A stretch of DNA of 6,384 bases from Cryomorphaceae bacterium (GTDB lineage: Bacteria; Bacteroidota; Bacteroidia; Flavobacteriales; Schleiferiaceae). Below are positions 1 to 6,375 of this stretch, piece by piece. The stretch's first letter is position 1, and the number at the start of each line of letters is the position of its first letter. Where the stretch lies: positions 1 through 6,384 of the forward strand of contig DMCR01000097.1 in assembly GCA_003445735.1 (NCBI GenBank). The letters run 5' to 3'. The notes below the pieces were generated by a model. That model ran no database searches. It saw nothing but the letters and a program-made list of their open reading frames with translations, and was not told the origin of the DNA. The translations under genes were made by a program, and so were the position numbers.

Positions 1-471
1 GGAGGCGTTGTCGGCGATGGTGTCTGAGATGCGAATGTTCCAGCCTTCGATGCGGGAGCCCACGACTTCAATAGAGGCTCGTACTTCAGCAATGGCGGCT
101 TTTAATTCATCGAGGGTCAAATCTGCGTTGGTTAGGTCTGCTCCAAGTACGAAGGCCAATTCTCCTTCGACCTTAGGTTGCATCAGCTCACCCATACTGA
201 TTGTACCCGTGGCACTGCGATCCATCGTATGGAACAAAATGCCGTAATCCGGCTGGTCTACGCCAAGCTGTTGCTGAACCGCAGGGCTAGTCAAGCCAAT
301 CTTCTTGCCCACGATGCGCTCACCGTCCTTCATGCGTAACTCTACGAGCTCCTGCTGTATGGCATAGGCCGTGGAAATATCGTTATTGATATCATCGCGT
401 ATAGGGCTAATGGTTTGGCCAGATTTCAAGGAATCATATAGGGCCTTTGCATGGTCGAAAACAGATGACAT
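1..471 (-). CDS. 2-oxopent-4-enoate hydratase (2-keto-4-pentenoate hydratase), 3' end cut off by window
   Basis: The family adds water to 2-hydroxypenta-2,4-dienoate (2-oxopent-4-enoate) to give 4-hydroxy-2-oxovalerate. This is the step before aldolase cleavage to pyruvate and acetaldehyde in catechol meta-cleavage and in the 2-aminomuconate branch of kynurenine degradation. The visible 157 residues start MSSVFDHAKALYD and run off the window at ...SDTIADNAS. Typical family length is about 260, so roughly 100 C-terminal residues are missing. Family landmarks are GERIVGKKIGLTS (50-62), PKVEGELAFVL (99-109) and SIEVVGSRIEGW (133-144). E102, E104 and E135 have the same spacing as the metal-binding glutamates E106, E108 and E139 of E. 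coli MhpD. The paralogous 4-oxalocrotonate decarboxylase is less likely, because the GKKIG and WNIRISDTIADNAS stretches resemble DmpE/MhpD more. The start at 471 gives the expected family N terminus. No Shine-Dalgarno is visible; a weak -7-like box (TAACTTCG, minus strand 497-490) lies upstream. It is divergent from the tyrosine cluster. Confidence 0.88.
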   Translation of the reverse strand, partial: MSSVFDHAKALYDSLKSGQTISPIRDDINNDISTAYAIQQELVELRMKDGERIVGKKIGLTSPAVQQQLGVDQPDYGILFHTMDRSATGTISMGELMQPKVEGELAFVLGADLTNADLTLDELKAAIAEVRASIEVVGSRIEGWNIRISDTIADNAS

Positions 472-500
472 ATCTCAGAAATTACACCTCGAAGTTACAC

Positions 501-508
501 TATATTTG
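501..508 (+). promoter_or_regulatory. Bacteroidota-type -7 promoter box for the tyrosine cluster
   Basis: TATATTTG matches the Bacteroidota primary sigma factor -7 consensus TAnnTTTG at every fixed position. It lies 24 bp before the hmgA ATG, which would leave a short leader of about 20 nt. No convincing -33 TTTG/TTG element is visible at the usual distance. The box sits inside the 61-bp gap between divergent genes, so factors binding here could affect both directions. That role is inference. Confidence 0.5.
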
Positions 509-532
509 TAGGGAACCCACAAACAGAATAGT

Positions 533-1690
533 ATGCCATTCTATCAGAAATCTGGAAGCATTCCCCACAAAAGGCACACCCAATTTCGTAAAGCCGATGG
601 GAGTTTGTACCACGAAGAACTCTTTGGAACTATAGGTTTTGACGGGATGTCCACCCTGCTCTACCACGAACATCCACCGACTATGGTCAAGGAGGTATTG
701 GAAAGTGTGGATGTTGCGCCGAAAATTGCCGTGGACAAGAATATGAAGGCCTACCTACTCGAAGGTTTTAAAGTCCCTGCTACCGACGATTACCTCTCGT
801 CAAGAACGCCCGTGTTGACCAACAGTGATTTGACTATTTCATTGGCGGCCCCGAAAAAGAGCATGTCGGACTATTTCTACAAGAATGCGCAGCAGGATGA
901 AATGGTATTTATCCATGAAGGTTCTGGAACGTTGTATACGCAGATGGGCGCTTTGACCTTTGGACCCGGAGATTATCTCATCATCCCGCGCGGAATGATT
1001 CAGCAATTCCATTTTGACACGGAGGCGAATAGATTATTTATCGTGGAAAGTGGGTCGCCCATTTATACGCCGAAGCGCTATAGAAATTGGTTTGGCCAAT
1101 TATTAGAGCACAGCCCTTATTGCGAACGTGATTTCCGTGCGCCGGCCCACATGCCTGCAAAAAACGAATTAGGTGATTTCACTATCAAGGTGAAGAAGGA
1201 GGATATGATGCATAACTACATCTACGCCTCTCACCCCTTTGATGTCGTCGGATGGGACGGGTTCAACTACCCCTACGCCTTTAACATCAAAGATTTCGAA
1301 CCTATTACCGGACGCGTACACCAACCGCCACCGGTACACCAAACGTTCGAAACCAACAACTTCGTGGTATGTTCTTTTGTACCTCGTTTGTACGATTACC
1401 ACCCACAGGCCATCCCGGCACCGTACAACCACAGCAACATCGATTCCGATGAAGTGTTGTACTACGTGGACGGTGATTTCATGAGCCGCAACAATATTGA
1501 ACGTGGACACATCACCCTTCACCCTGCAGGCATACCACACGGACCGGCACCGGGAACATATGAAGGTTCCATCGGCAAAAAAGGAACCGAAGAATATGCG
1601 GTAATGGTCGATACCTTCAAGCCATTAAAAGTCACAGAACAGGCCATTGCCTTGAGCGACGGCAAATACCACAAGAGCTGGATCAAATAA
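533..1690 (+). CDS. hmgA: homogentisate 1,2-dioxygenase (short, Bacteroidota-type)
   Basis: This cytoplasmic non-haem Fe(II) enzyme opens the ring of homogentisate to 4-maleylacetoacetate, the ring-cleavage step of tyrosine and phenylalanine degradation. The 385-residue protein starts MPFYQKSGSIPHKRHTQFRK, the family's characteristic N terminus, which supports the ATG at 533. The first cupin-like barrel contains GSGTLYTQMGALTFGPGDYLIIPRG-type sequence at about 130-158. The C-terminal half carries the metal site: H300 in YNHSNIDSDE, E307 (or adjacent D306), and H336 in the HPAGIPHGP motif (330-338). These correspond to H335, E341 and H371 of human HGD. It is 50-60 residues shorter than human (445) or pseudomonad (about 433) enzymes, as I recall for Bacteroidota homologues, and does not look truncated. 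It is first in the plus-strand operon, with 9 bp to hppD. Start context is A-rich without a Shine-Dalgarno. Confidence 0.95.
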   Translation: MPFYQKSGSIPHKRHTQFRKADGSLYHEELFGTIGFDGMSTLLYHEHPPTMVKEVLESVDVAPKIAVDKNMKAYLLEGFKVPATDDYLSSRTPVLTNSDLTISLAAPKKSMSDYFYKNAQQDEMVFIHEGSGTLYTQMGALTFGPGDYLIIPRGMIQQFHFDTEANRLFIVESGSPIYTPKRYRNWFGQLLEHSPYCERDFRAPAHMPAKNELGDFTIKVKKEDMMHNYIYASHPFDVVGWDGFNYPYAFNIKDFEPITGRVHQPPPVHQTFETNNFVVCSFVPRLYDYHPQAIPAPYNHSNIDSDEVLYYVDGDFMSRNNIERGHITLHPAGIPHGPAPGTYEGSIGKKGTEEYAVMVDTFKPLKVTEQAIALSDGKYHKSWIK

Positions 1691-1699
1691 CCTACGATC

Positions 1700-2824
1700 A
1701 TGACAAACACACTACCTAAACAATTTGCAGATGCCCAAGATTTCCTTGAATTATGGGGCACCGATCACGTAGAAATCTATGTGGGGAATGCAAAACAAAG
1801 TGCCTATTACTTTAAGACCGCCTTCGGGTTTCAAGAAGTGGCCTATGCCGGTTTAGAAACAGGCATACAGGACCGCACCTCCTATGTACTTCAACAAGAT
1901 AAAATCCGCTTGGTCATCACTTCTTCAATGGTCAAGGATAGCGACATCAACCGCCACCTCAACGAACACGGAGATGGAGTGAAATTTATCGCCCTTTGGG
2001 TGCCAGATGCCAAGAAGGCATTTGAGGAAACCACCAAAAGAGGCGCGAAGCCTTACCAAAAACCAAAAGTGAGAGAGGATGCACACGGTAAAGTGGTCAC
2101 TTCCGGAATCTATACCTACGGCGAAACCGTACATATGTTCGTGGAGCGGAATGATTACGACGGGCCCTTCTTACCCGGCTATGTTGCACGTACGCCAAGC
2201 TATCAGCCGAAGCCGGTAGGGTTAAAGTACATCGATCACATGGTTGGTAATGTCGACTGGGGTCAGATGAATACTTGGGTGAAGTTCTATGCAGAGGTCT
2301 TGGGCTTCTCACAAATCATTTCATTTGACGACAAGGATATTTCTACCGAATACACGGCCTTGATGTCAAAGGTTATGTCCAATGGCAATGGCCGCATCAA
2401 ATTCCCAATCAACGAACCAGCAGAAGGCAAGAAGCGCTCGCAAATTGAGGAGTACATCAATTTCTACAATGGTGCAGGGGTGCAACACTTGGCCCTTGCT
2501 ACAGATAACATCATCTACACCATTCATGAATTACGTGAGCGCGGGGTGGATTTCCTGGATGTACCGGACAGCTACTATGACAATCTTCAAGAGCGCGTGG
2601 GCGCCATCGACGAAGATGTTGAGGTGTTAAAGCGATACAAGATTTTGGTGGACCGTGACGATGAGGGATATTTACTCCAATTATTTACCAAACCTCTCAT
2701 GGACCGTCCCACAGTGTTTATTGAAATCATTCAGCGCAAAGGAGCTACGAGCTTCGGAAAAGGGAATTTTAAGGCTTTGTTTGAAGCCATTGAGCGCGAA
2801 CAAGAAAGCAGAGGAACCCTCTAA
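1700..2824 (+). CDS. hppD: 4-hydroxyphenylpyruvate dioxygenase
   Basis: It converts 4-hydroxyphenylpyruvate, the transamination product of tyrosine, to homogentisate by oxidative decarboxylation, ring hydroxylation and side-chain migration, using Fe(II) and O2. The 374-residue protein has two vicinal-oxygen-chelate (glyoxalase-like) domains. The N-terminal one begins near DHVEIYVGNAKQSAYYF (about 23-39) and the catalytic one near YIDHMVGNV (177-185). The iron-binding triad is visible as H180, H263 (GVQHLAL) and E342 (FIEIIQRKG), closely matching H183, H266 and E349 of the human enzyme. The C terminus GNFKALFEAIEREQESRG is also of the eukaryotic-like long form rather than the roughly 357-residue pseudomonad form. 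It follows hmgA after 9 bp and precedes fumarylacetoacetase by 21 bp, so cotranscription is likely. It makes the substrate of the preceding gene's product. Confidence 0.96.
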   Translation: MTNTLPKQFADAQDFLELWGTDHVEIYVGNAKQSAYYFKTAFGFQEVAYAGLETGIQDRTSYVLQQDKIRLVITSSMVKDSDINRHLNEHGDGVKFIALWVPDAKKAFEETTKRGAKPYQKPKVREDAHGKVVTSGIYTYGETVHMFVERNDYDGPFLPGYVARTPSYQPKPVGLKYIDHMVGNVDWGQMNTWVKFYAEVLGFSQIISFDDKDISTEYTALMSKVMSNGNGRIKFPINEPAEGKKRSQIEEYINFYNGAGVQHLALATDNIIYTIHELRERGVDFLDVPDSYYDNLQERVGAIDEDVEVLKRYKILVDRDDEGYLLQLFTKPLMDRPTVFIEIIQRKGATSFGKGNFKALFEAIEREQESRGTL

Positions 2825-2845
2825 TCCTACTCAAGAGTAATATAG

Positions 2846-4126
2846 ATGAACCTAGCAGCGAACGATCCTAAAAGAACTTCATGGATTCCTGTCCCTAAAG
2901 ACAGTGATTTCCCCATTCAAAACCTGCCCTTTGGGGTGTTTATACCGGAAGATGATATCATAACCACCGGAACACGCATTGGCGACACGGCCATTGATTT
3001 GAGTGCGTTACAACAATTGGGATACTTCAAAGGCATCGATTTGCCAGACGATGTGTTCTTGCAAGATACCCTCAATGATTTCATTGCTTTAGGGCGACCA
3101 ATTTGGCGCAAGGTTCGCAACAGATTGGCGGAAATCTTCGATGAAAACAACGACGAGTTAAAGTCTCGTGTGGATTATCAAAACCAAGCCCTATTCCCAG
3201 TGGACCACGTACAGATGCTCATGCCGGTCTTCGTTCAAGATTATACTGATTTCTACAGCTCTATTGAGCATGCTACCAACGTGGGTAAGATGTTTCGTGA
3301 CCCGGAAAACGCACTACTCCCGAACTGGAAGCACATTCCTGTGGGCTACCACGGCCGCAGCTCCTCTATCGTGATTAGCGGGGTGGATTTGCACCGCCCA
3401 AAAGGCCAACGCATGACACCGGGTACCGATGCTCCGCAATTCGGGCCTTCGGCGCGCATGGACTTTGAACTTGAGATGGCTTTCATTACCGGTGAGGGCA
3501 AACCATTGGGCCACCGCATTAATGCGGAGGAAGCCGATGAGTACATCTTTGGAATGGTACTCTTTAATGATTGGAGCGCACGAGATATCCAAAAGTGGGA
3601 ATATATTCCTCTGGGACCGTTCTTGGGTAAAAACTTCGGATCGAGCATAAGCCCGTGGGTAGTCACCATGGATGCTTTGGAGCCTTTCAAAGTAAAAGGT
3701 CCAAAGCAGAATCCACCAGTGTTGCCGTATTTAGAAACTAATGGCGCGAACAACTATGATATCGCGCTTGAAGTAGGCCTGGCTCCACAGGGCAAGAAGG
3801 AGACGGTGATCAGCCGCTCGAACTATAAGTACATGTATTGGAACCAGCGTCAGCAATTGGCCCACCACACCGTCAATGGTTGTAATATCAATGCGGGCGA
3901 TATGATGGCTTCGGGGACCATTTCAGGACCTACCAAGGACAGCTACGGCTCTATGTTGGAGTTGAGCTGGGCGGGCAAGGAGCCGATCACCCTTGATACA
4001 GGTGAAACGCGCTCATTCATTGAAGATGGCGATACCATCACCATGCGCGGCCACTGTTTCAACGGAAATATACGCATCGGATTTGGTGCAGTCAGTACGA
4101 CATTGCTTCCTGCCATAGAAGATTAA
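2846..4126 (+). CDS. fahA: fumarylacetoacetase (fumarylacetoacetate hydrolase)
   Basis: It hydrolyses fumarylacetoacetate to fumarate and acetoacetate, the last step of homogentisate breakdown. The 426-residue length is that of the full two-domain enzyme (mouse FAH 419). An N-terminal SH3-like domain (about 1-125, NLPFGVF near the start) is followed by the catalytic FAH fold. Using mouse numbering plus 9, the metal and active-site residues are all present: D135 and H142 in YTDFYSSIEHATNVG, E208 and E210 in FELEMAF, D242, R246 and Q249 in NDWSARDIQKWE, and K262 in GPFLGKNFGSS. E372 in MLELSWAG matches catalytic-site E364. This separates it from the small FAH-domain hydrolases that lack the N-terminal domain, and from the distantly related MhpD-type hydratase at the window's left end. 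It starts 21 bp after hppD, and a terminator-like hairpin follows its stop. Confidence 0.96.
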   Translation: MNLAANDPKRTSWIPVPKDSDFPIQNLPFGVFIPEDDIITTGTRIGDTAIDLSALQQLGYFKGIDLPDDVFLQDTLNDFIALGRPIWRKVRNRLAEIFDENNDELKSRVDYQNQALFPVDHVQMLMPVFVQDYTDFYSSIEHATNVGKMFRDPENALLPNWKHIPVGYHGRSSSIVISGVDLHRPKGQRMTPGTDAPQFGPSARMDFELEMAFITGEGKPLGHRINAEEADEYIFGMVLFNDWSARDIQKWEYIPLGPFLGKNFGSSISPWVVTMDALEPFKVKGPKQNPPVLPYLETNGANNYDIALEVGLAPQGKKETVISRSNYKYMYWNQRQQLAHHTVNGCNINAGDMMASGTISGPTKDSYGSMLELSWAGKEPITLDTGETRSFIEDGDTITMRGHCFNGNIRIGFGAVSTTLLPAIED

Positions 4127-4129
4127 ACC

Positions 4130-4161
4130 AAAGCCACGCTGGCCATACTTGTGGGCTTTTT
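4130..4161 (+). terminator. Rho-independent-like terminator between fahA and the CoA-transferase genes
   Basis: AAAGCCAC (4130-4137) pairs with GTGGGCTTT (4151-4159) with a single bulged G. This gives an 8-bp stem around a 13-nt loop that itself contains TGGCCA. Five T residues (4157-4161) end the element, the first three of which also pair with the leading A residues. It begins 3 bp after the fahA stop. It could end or reduce transcription before scoA, which starts 30 bp beyond. Only a poor promoter candidate (TTG at 4149, TATACTCA at 4170) is seen in the remaining gap. Confidence 0.55.
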
Positions 4162-4191
4162 CCTTACCTTATACTCACAGAAAAATTACCT

Positions 4192-4911
4192 ATGCCTACA
4201 ACCAATTATATCTCGAAAGTCGTCCCAGATGCTACCGCTGCTCTGGAAGGATTAGAAGATAATATGACCGTGATGTTTGGTGGATTTGGCTTGTGTGGAA
4301 TTCCTGAGAATTCTATCGCCGCCATCCGCGAAAAAGGCACTACGGGTATAACCTGCATCTCCAACAATGCCGGAATTGATGATTTCGGCCTTGGATTGCT
4401 CTTACACACGCGACAAATTAAAAAGATGATTGCCTCTTATGTCGGTGAGAACGATGAATTTGAGCGCCAGATGTTGAGTGGAGAGCTTGAGGTGGAACTC
4501 ATTCCACAAGGCACCTTGGCGGAGCGTTGTCGCGCAGCCGGAGCGGGTGTGCCTGCCTTCTACACGCCGGCCGGTTACGGTACAGAAGTGGCCGAAGGCA
4601 AGGAAGTACGCGTTTTCCATGACAAGCCTCATATTTTAGAATATGCCTTCGAAGCGCCTTTTGCCTTCGTGAAAGCCTGGAAAGGAGATAAGTCGGGAAA
4701 CCTCATTTTCAAGGGTACAGCACGCAACTTCAACCCTATGATGGCCATGGCCGGGAAGATTACGGTTGCCGAGGTGGAAGAATTGGTGGAAGTAGGAGAA
4801 TTGGACCCGAATAGCATCCATATTCCAGGAATTTTCGTGCAACGAATCTTCCAAGGCGTGGACTATGAGAAACGAATAGAACAACGCACCGTACGTGGCA
4901 AAAGCGAATAA
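4192..4911 (+). CDS. scoA: 3-oxoacid (succinyl-CoA:acetoacetate) CoA-transferase subunit A
   Basis: This is the alpha subunit of a class I CoA-transferase. With subunit B it moves CoA from succinyl-CoA to a 3-oxoacid, here most probably acetoacetate released by fumarylacetoacetase, giving acetoacetyl-CoA and succinate. The 239 residues are the usual length (about 230-240). Residues 23-38 (DNMTVMFGGFGLCGIP) fit the CoA-transferase signature 1 pattern exactly, with the GGF-x3-G-x-P core at 30-38. The stretch NNAGIDDFGLGLLL further along is also typical. Adipate-pathway (PcaI-type) or other acyl specificities share this fold, so the substrate rests on the neighbouring tyrosine genes. It starts 65 bp after fahA, behind a terminator-like hairpin, in an A-rich context (CAGAAAAATTACCT before the ATG). 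Its stop is 2 bp before scoB. Confidence 0.92.
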   Translation: MPTTNYISKVVPDATAALEGLEDNMTVMFGGFGLCGIPENSIAAIREKGTTGITCISNNAGIDDFGLGLLLHTRQIKKMIASYVGENDEFERQMLSGELEVELIPQGTLAERCRAAGAGVPAFYTPAGYGTEVAEGKEVRVFHDKPHILEYAFEAPFAFVKAWKGDKSGNLIFKGTARNFNPMMAMAGKITVAEVEELVEVGELDPNSIHIPGIFVQRIFQGVDYEKRIEQRTVRGKSE

Positions 4912-4913
4912 TC

Positions 4914-5573
4914 ATGGGATTGAGTAAAGATCAAATTGCACAGCGCATCGCCCAGGAACTTCGCGACGGATGGTACGTGAATTTAGGCATCGGGATTCCC
5001 ACCTTGGTGGCGAACCACATCCCGCAAGGCATCAATGTAGAATTTCAAAGTGAGAACGGCATATTAGGCATGGGCCCCTTCCCTTTCGAAGGGGAGGAAG
5101 ATGCAGATCTGATCAATGCTGGAAAGCAAACCATCACGGCTATGCCGGGAGCGAGCTTCTTCTCGAGCGAACTGAGCTTCGCCATGATTCGTGGCCAGCA
5201 CGTTCAACTCACCGTTCTAGGTGCCATGGAGGTGAGCGATAACGGGGACATTGCAAACTGGAAAATTCCAGGCCGAATGGTAAAAGGAATGGGCGGCGCG
5301 ATGGACCTTGTAGCATCTGCAGAGAACATCATTGTGGCCATGCAGCATACCAACCGTGCTGGAGAAAGCAAACTCTTAACAAACTGTTCACTACCGCTTA
5401 CTGGGGTGCAATGCGTAAAAAAGATTGTCACAGATTTAGCCGTTTTAGAAGTAGATCCAGATCAAGGATTTGTTCTATTGGAACGAGCGCCTGGGGTGAC
5501 CATAGACGAGATTCAAAGTAAGACTGCCGGGCGACTAGTAGCCGAGGGAGATATTCCTGAAATGCAACTATAA
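4914..5573 (+). CDS. scoB: 3-oxoacid (succinyl-CoA:acetoacetate) CoA-transferase subunit B
   Basis: This is the beta subunit and carries the catalytic glutamate that forms the glutamyl-CoA thioester intermediate. FQSENGILG (44-52) fits CoA-transferase signature 2, placing the nucleophile at E47. The N terminus contains the glycine-rich NLGIGIPTLVANHIP (23-37), and GMGGAMDLV lies in the central region. At 219 residues it has the normal length for the separate bacterial subunit; in eukaryotes A and B are fused. The 2-bp gap to scoA implies translational coupling and a heteromeric enzyme. In this cluster it would channel acetoacetate from tyrosine into acetoacetyl-CoA and on to acetyl-CoA by a thiolase not present here. 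A hairpin with a T-rich tail follows. Confidence 0.93.
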   Translation: MGLSKDQIAQRIAQELRDGWYVNLGIGIPTLVANHIPQGINVEFQSENGILGMGPFPFEGEEDADLINAGKQTITAMPGASFFSSELSFAMIRGQHVQLTVLGAMEVSDNGDIANWKIPGRMVKGMGGAMDLVASAENIIVAMQHTNRAGESKLLTNCSLPLTGVQCVKKIVTDLAVLEVDPDQGFVLLERAPGVTIDEIQSKTAGRLVAEGDIPEMQL

Positions 5574-5577
5574 AAAT

Positions 5578-5607
5578 AGCCGCAGCCGAAAGGTCGCCTT
5601 TTCTTCT
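5578..5607 (+). terminator. probable intrinsic terminator after scoB
   Basis: An imperfect hairpin starts 5 bp after the scoB stop. CC-GAAA-GG (5586-5593) is a GNRA-type tetraloop closed by two C-G pairs. The stem extends with interruptions between AGCCGCAG and TCGCCT, and is followed by TTTTCTTCT (5599-5607). The stem has a mismatch and a bulge, so strength is uncertain, but position and U-rich tail fit the end of the operon. Confidence 0.45.
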
Positions 5608-5803
5608 GACCTAGTCAACCCGAACAAAATAAAACTATGCAGTTAGAATTTAGTCTCTAAAAAGATTAATGCGACACAAATACCCAAGCTAAAATTAATA
5701 AAGCGTGATATTATCATAGCTCAAAAAACTCAGGCGTTTCCGCACAAGACCAACAAATGGTCACGAATTAATGAGTACTACGAACATTTTTACCTCATCA
5801 TTC
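5608..5803. other. convergent intergenic region, no gene seen
   Basis: Together with the flanking hairpins this fills the 250 bp between the stops of scoB and tetR. It is clearly more A/T-rich than the coding regions. No ORF longer than a few codons with gene-like features is present; ATG at 5638 opens only seven codons. A small perfect inverted repeat, TGATA-T-TATCA, lies at 5706-5716. ATTAATGAGTA (5767-5777) recurs exactly in inverted orientation at 5825-5835, inside the palindrome at the tetR stop. Confidence 0.6.
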
Positions 5804-5839
5804 GCTCATTAATAAGTAAGTACTTACTCATTAATGAGC
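5804..5839. repeat. 36-bp near-perfect palindrome spanning the tetR stop codon
   Basis: The two 18-bp halves, GCTCATTAATAAGTAAGT and ACTTACTCATTAATGAGC, are complementary at 17 of 18 positions; only A5814/C5829 mismatch. In minus-strand RNA that mismatch becomes a G-U pair, so the tetR transcript could fold into an uninterrupted long hairpin with a GUAC loop. The element contains the tetR stop and the codons for its last residues (LINE). No U-run follows on either strand, so it is not a standard intrinsic terminator. The centre AGTAAGTACTTACT also resembles a TetR-type operator. Function is unproven. Confidence 0.8.
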
Positions 5840-6351
5840 ATCTCACGTAATCCCAAACTCAGATTGTTCGCCTCATCCTCCTCACCCGTAAAGCCTAATT
5901 CCACCGCTTGATCCAACACCCGCTCAATAGTGTACGCTACGGCCTCTGGACGCCCATGGCCTATTTCCTCCACGGCCCAAGTCAATCGCTCACGCACAAA
6001 ACTATCCGAGGAAATCTCCATGCCATAATCCCGTACTGCGCGCAAGTGCGATACCCATGGCAAGAATAGATCATAATTATCTTGTACATCAGCGGGTATA
6101 GATAATACAGCATATACGAGTGTAACTGGATCCGGACTGTGTAAAGCCCCGTTTATGATGGAGGATTTGGCTGATAGACCAGCTTTAACTACAGCATTCA
6201 CTAGCAGCTGCTTATTGCCAAAATGACGAAAGATCAACGCCTCGCTCACACCTGCTTCTTTAGCAATACGCGCTGTAGACACGGCGGCAACTCCATCCAA
6301 AGCAAAGAGCTTTTGGGCCGAAGAAAGAATTTTTTGTTGTTTTTCAGTCAT
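5824..6351 (-). CDS. TetR/AcrR-family transcriptional regulator
   Basis: The family binds palindromic operators as a dimer through an N-terminal helix-turn-helix and releases them when a small ligand binds the C-terminal domain. The N terminus of this 175-residue protein (TEKQQKILSSAQKLFALDGV, 2-21) is the usual first helix. TARIAKEAGVSEALIFRHFGNKQLL (26-50) is the canonical TetR helix-turn-helix ending in the F-x-H/Y-F-x-N/S-K-x-x-L signature. The C-terminal part (about 60-175) is not recognised as a defined ligand class and is short, since TetR proteins commonly have 190-210 residues. The gene converges on scoB. Its start codon lies inside a palindrome (6349-6372), which suggests autoregulation and possibly control of a gene beyond the right edge. 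No copy of that palindrome occurs before hmgA, so control of the tyrosine genes is not supported. The ligand is unknown. Confidence 0.9.
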   Translation of the reverse strand: MTEKQQKILSSAQKLFALDGVAAVSTARIAKEAGVSEALIFRHFGNKQLLVNAVVKAGLSAKSSIINGALHSPDPVTLVYAVLSIPADVQDNYDLFLPWVSHLRAVRDYGMEISSDSFVRERLTWAVEEIGHGRPEAVAYTIERVLDQAVELGFTGEEDEANNLSLGLREMLINE

Positions 6352-6372
6352 TGTAAGTGTTCACTCACAATG
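6349..6372. promoter_or_regulatory. operator-like palindrome at the tetR start
   Basis: A 24-bp inverted repeat runs from CATTGTAAGTGT to TCACTCACAATG, with 10 of 12 base pairs symmetric; only the central pair and one other break symmetry. It covers the tetR start codon and the short leader. Size, symmetry and position fit a TetR-family operator used for autorepression. The assignment to this protein is inference. Confidence 0.65.
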
Positions 6373-6375
6373 ATA
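6368..6375 (-). promoter_or_regulatory. possible -7 box of the tetR promoter
   Basis: Read on the minus strand, TATCATTG differs from the Bacteroidota TAnnTTTG consensus at one position and ends 16 bp before the tetR ATG. It overlaps the operator-like palindrome by 5 bp, an arrangement in which a bound repressor would block transcription. The -33 region would lie beyond the window edge, so it cannot be checked. Confidence 0.35.

Noticed and set aside
8..247. 79-codon plus-strand ORF
   Set aside because: It lies antisense to the hydratase, whose translation shows strong family motifs; the plus-strand product has no recognisable features.
1..471. Assignment of the partial gene as 4-oxalocrotonate decarboxylase
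   Set aside because: The paralogues are close, but the GKKIGLTS segment and the region around SDTIADNAS match the hydratase subgroup better. The missing C terminus leaves a small doubt.
471..532. TetR operator in the hydratase/hmgA divergent region
   Set aside because: AAGTTACACT (493-502) loosely resembles the tetR-end motif, but the spacing is wrong and there is no extended symmetry.
1196..1210. Perfect AAGGAGG before in-frame ATG ATG (codons 225-226) inside hmgA, a possible internal start
   Set aside because: The sequence simply encodes KKED, Bacteroidota make little use of Shine-Dalgarno signals, and the resulting fragment would lack the N-terminal barrel. Coincidence is more likely.
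1169..1540. 123-codon minus-strand ORF
   Set aside because: It is a shadow of the C-terminal half of homogentisate dioxygenase, with no domain-like sequence.
3346..3753. 135-codon minus-strand ORF
   Set aside because: It is antisense to the catalytic core of fumarylacetoacetase, where all active-site residues are conserved; an ORF of this length is expected by chance opposite such a gene.
5638..5661. Seven-codon ORF after scoB
   Set aside because: It is too short, and has no start signal or context to support it.
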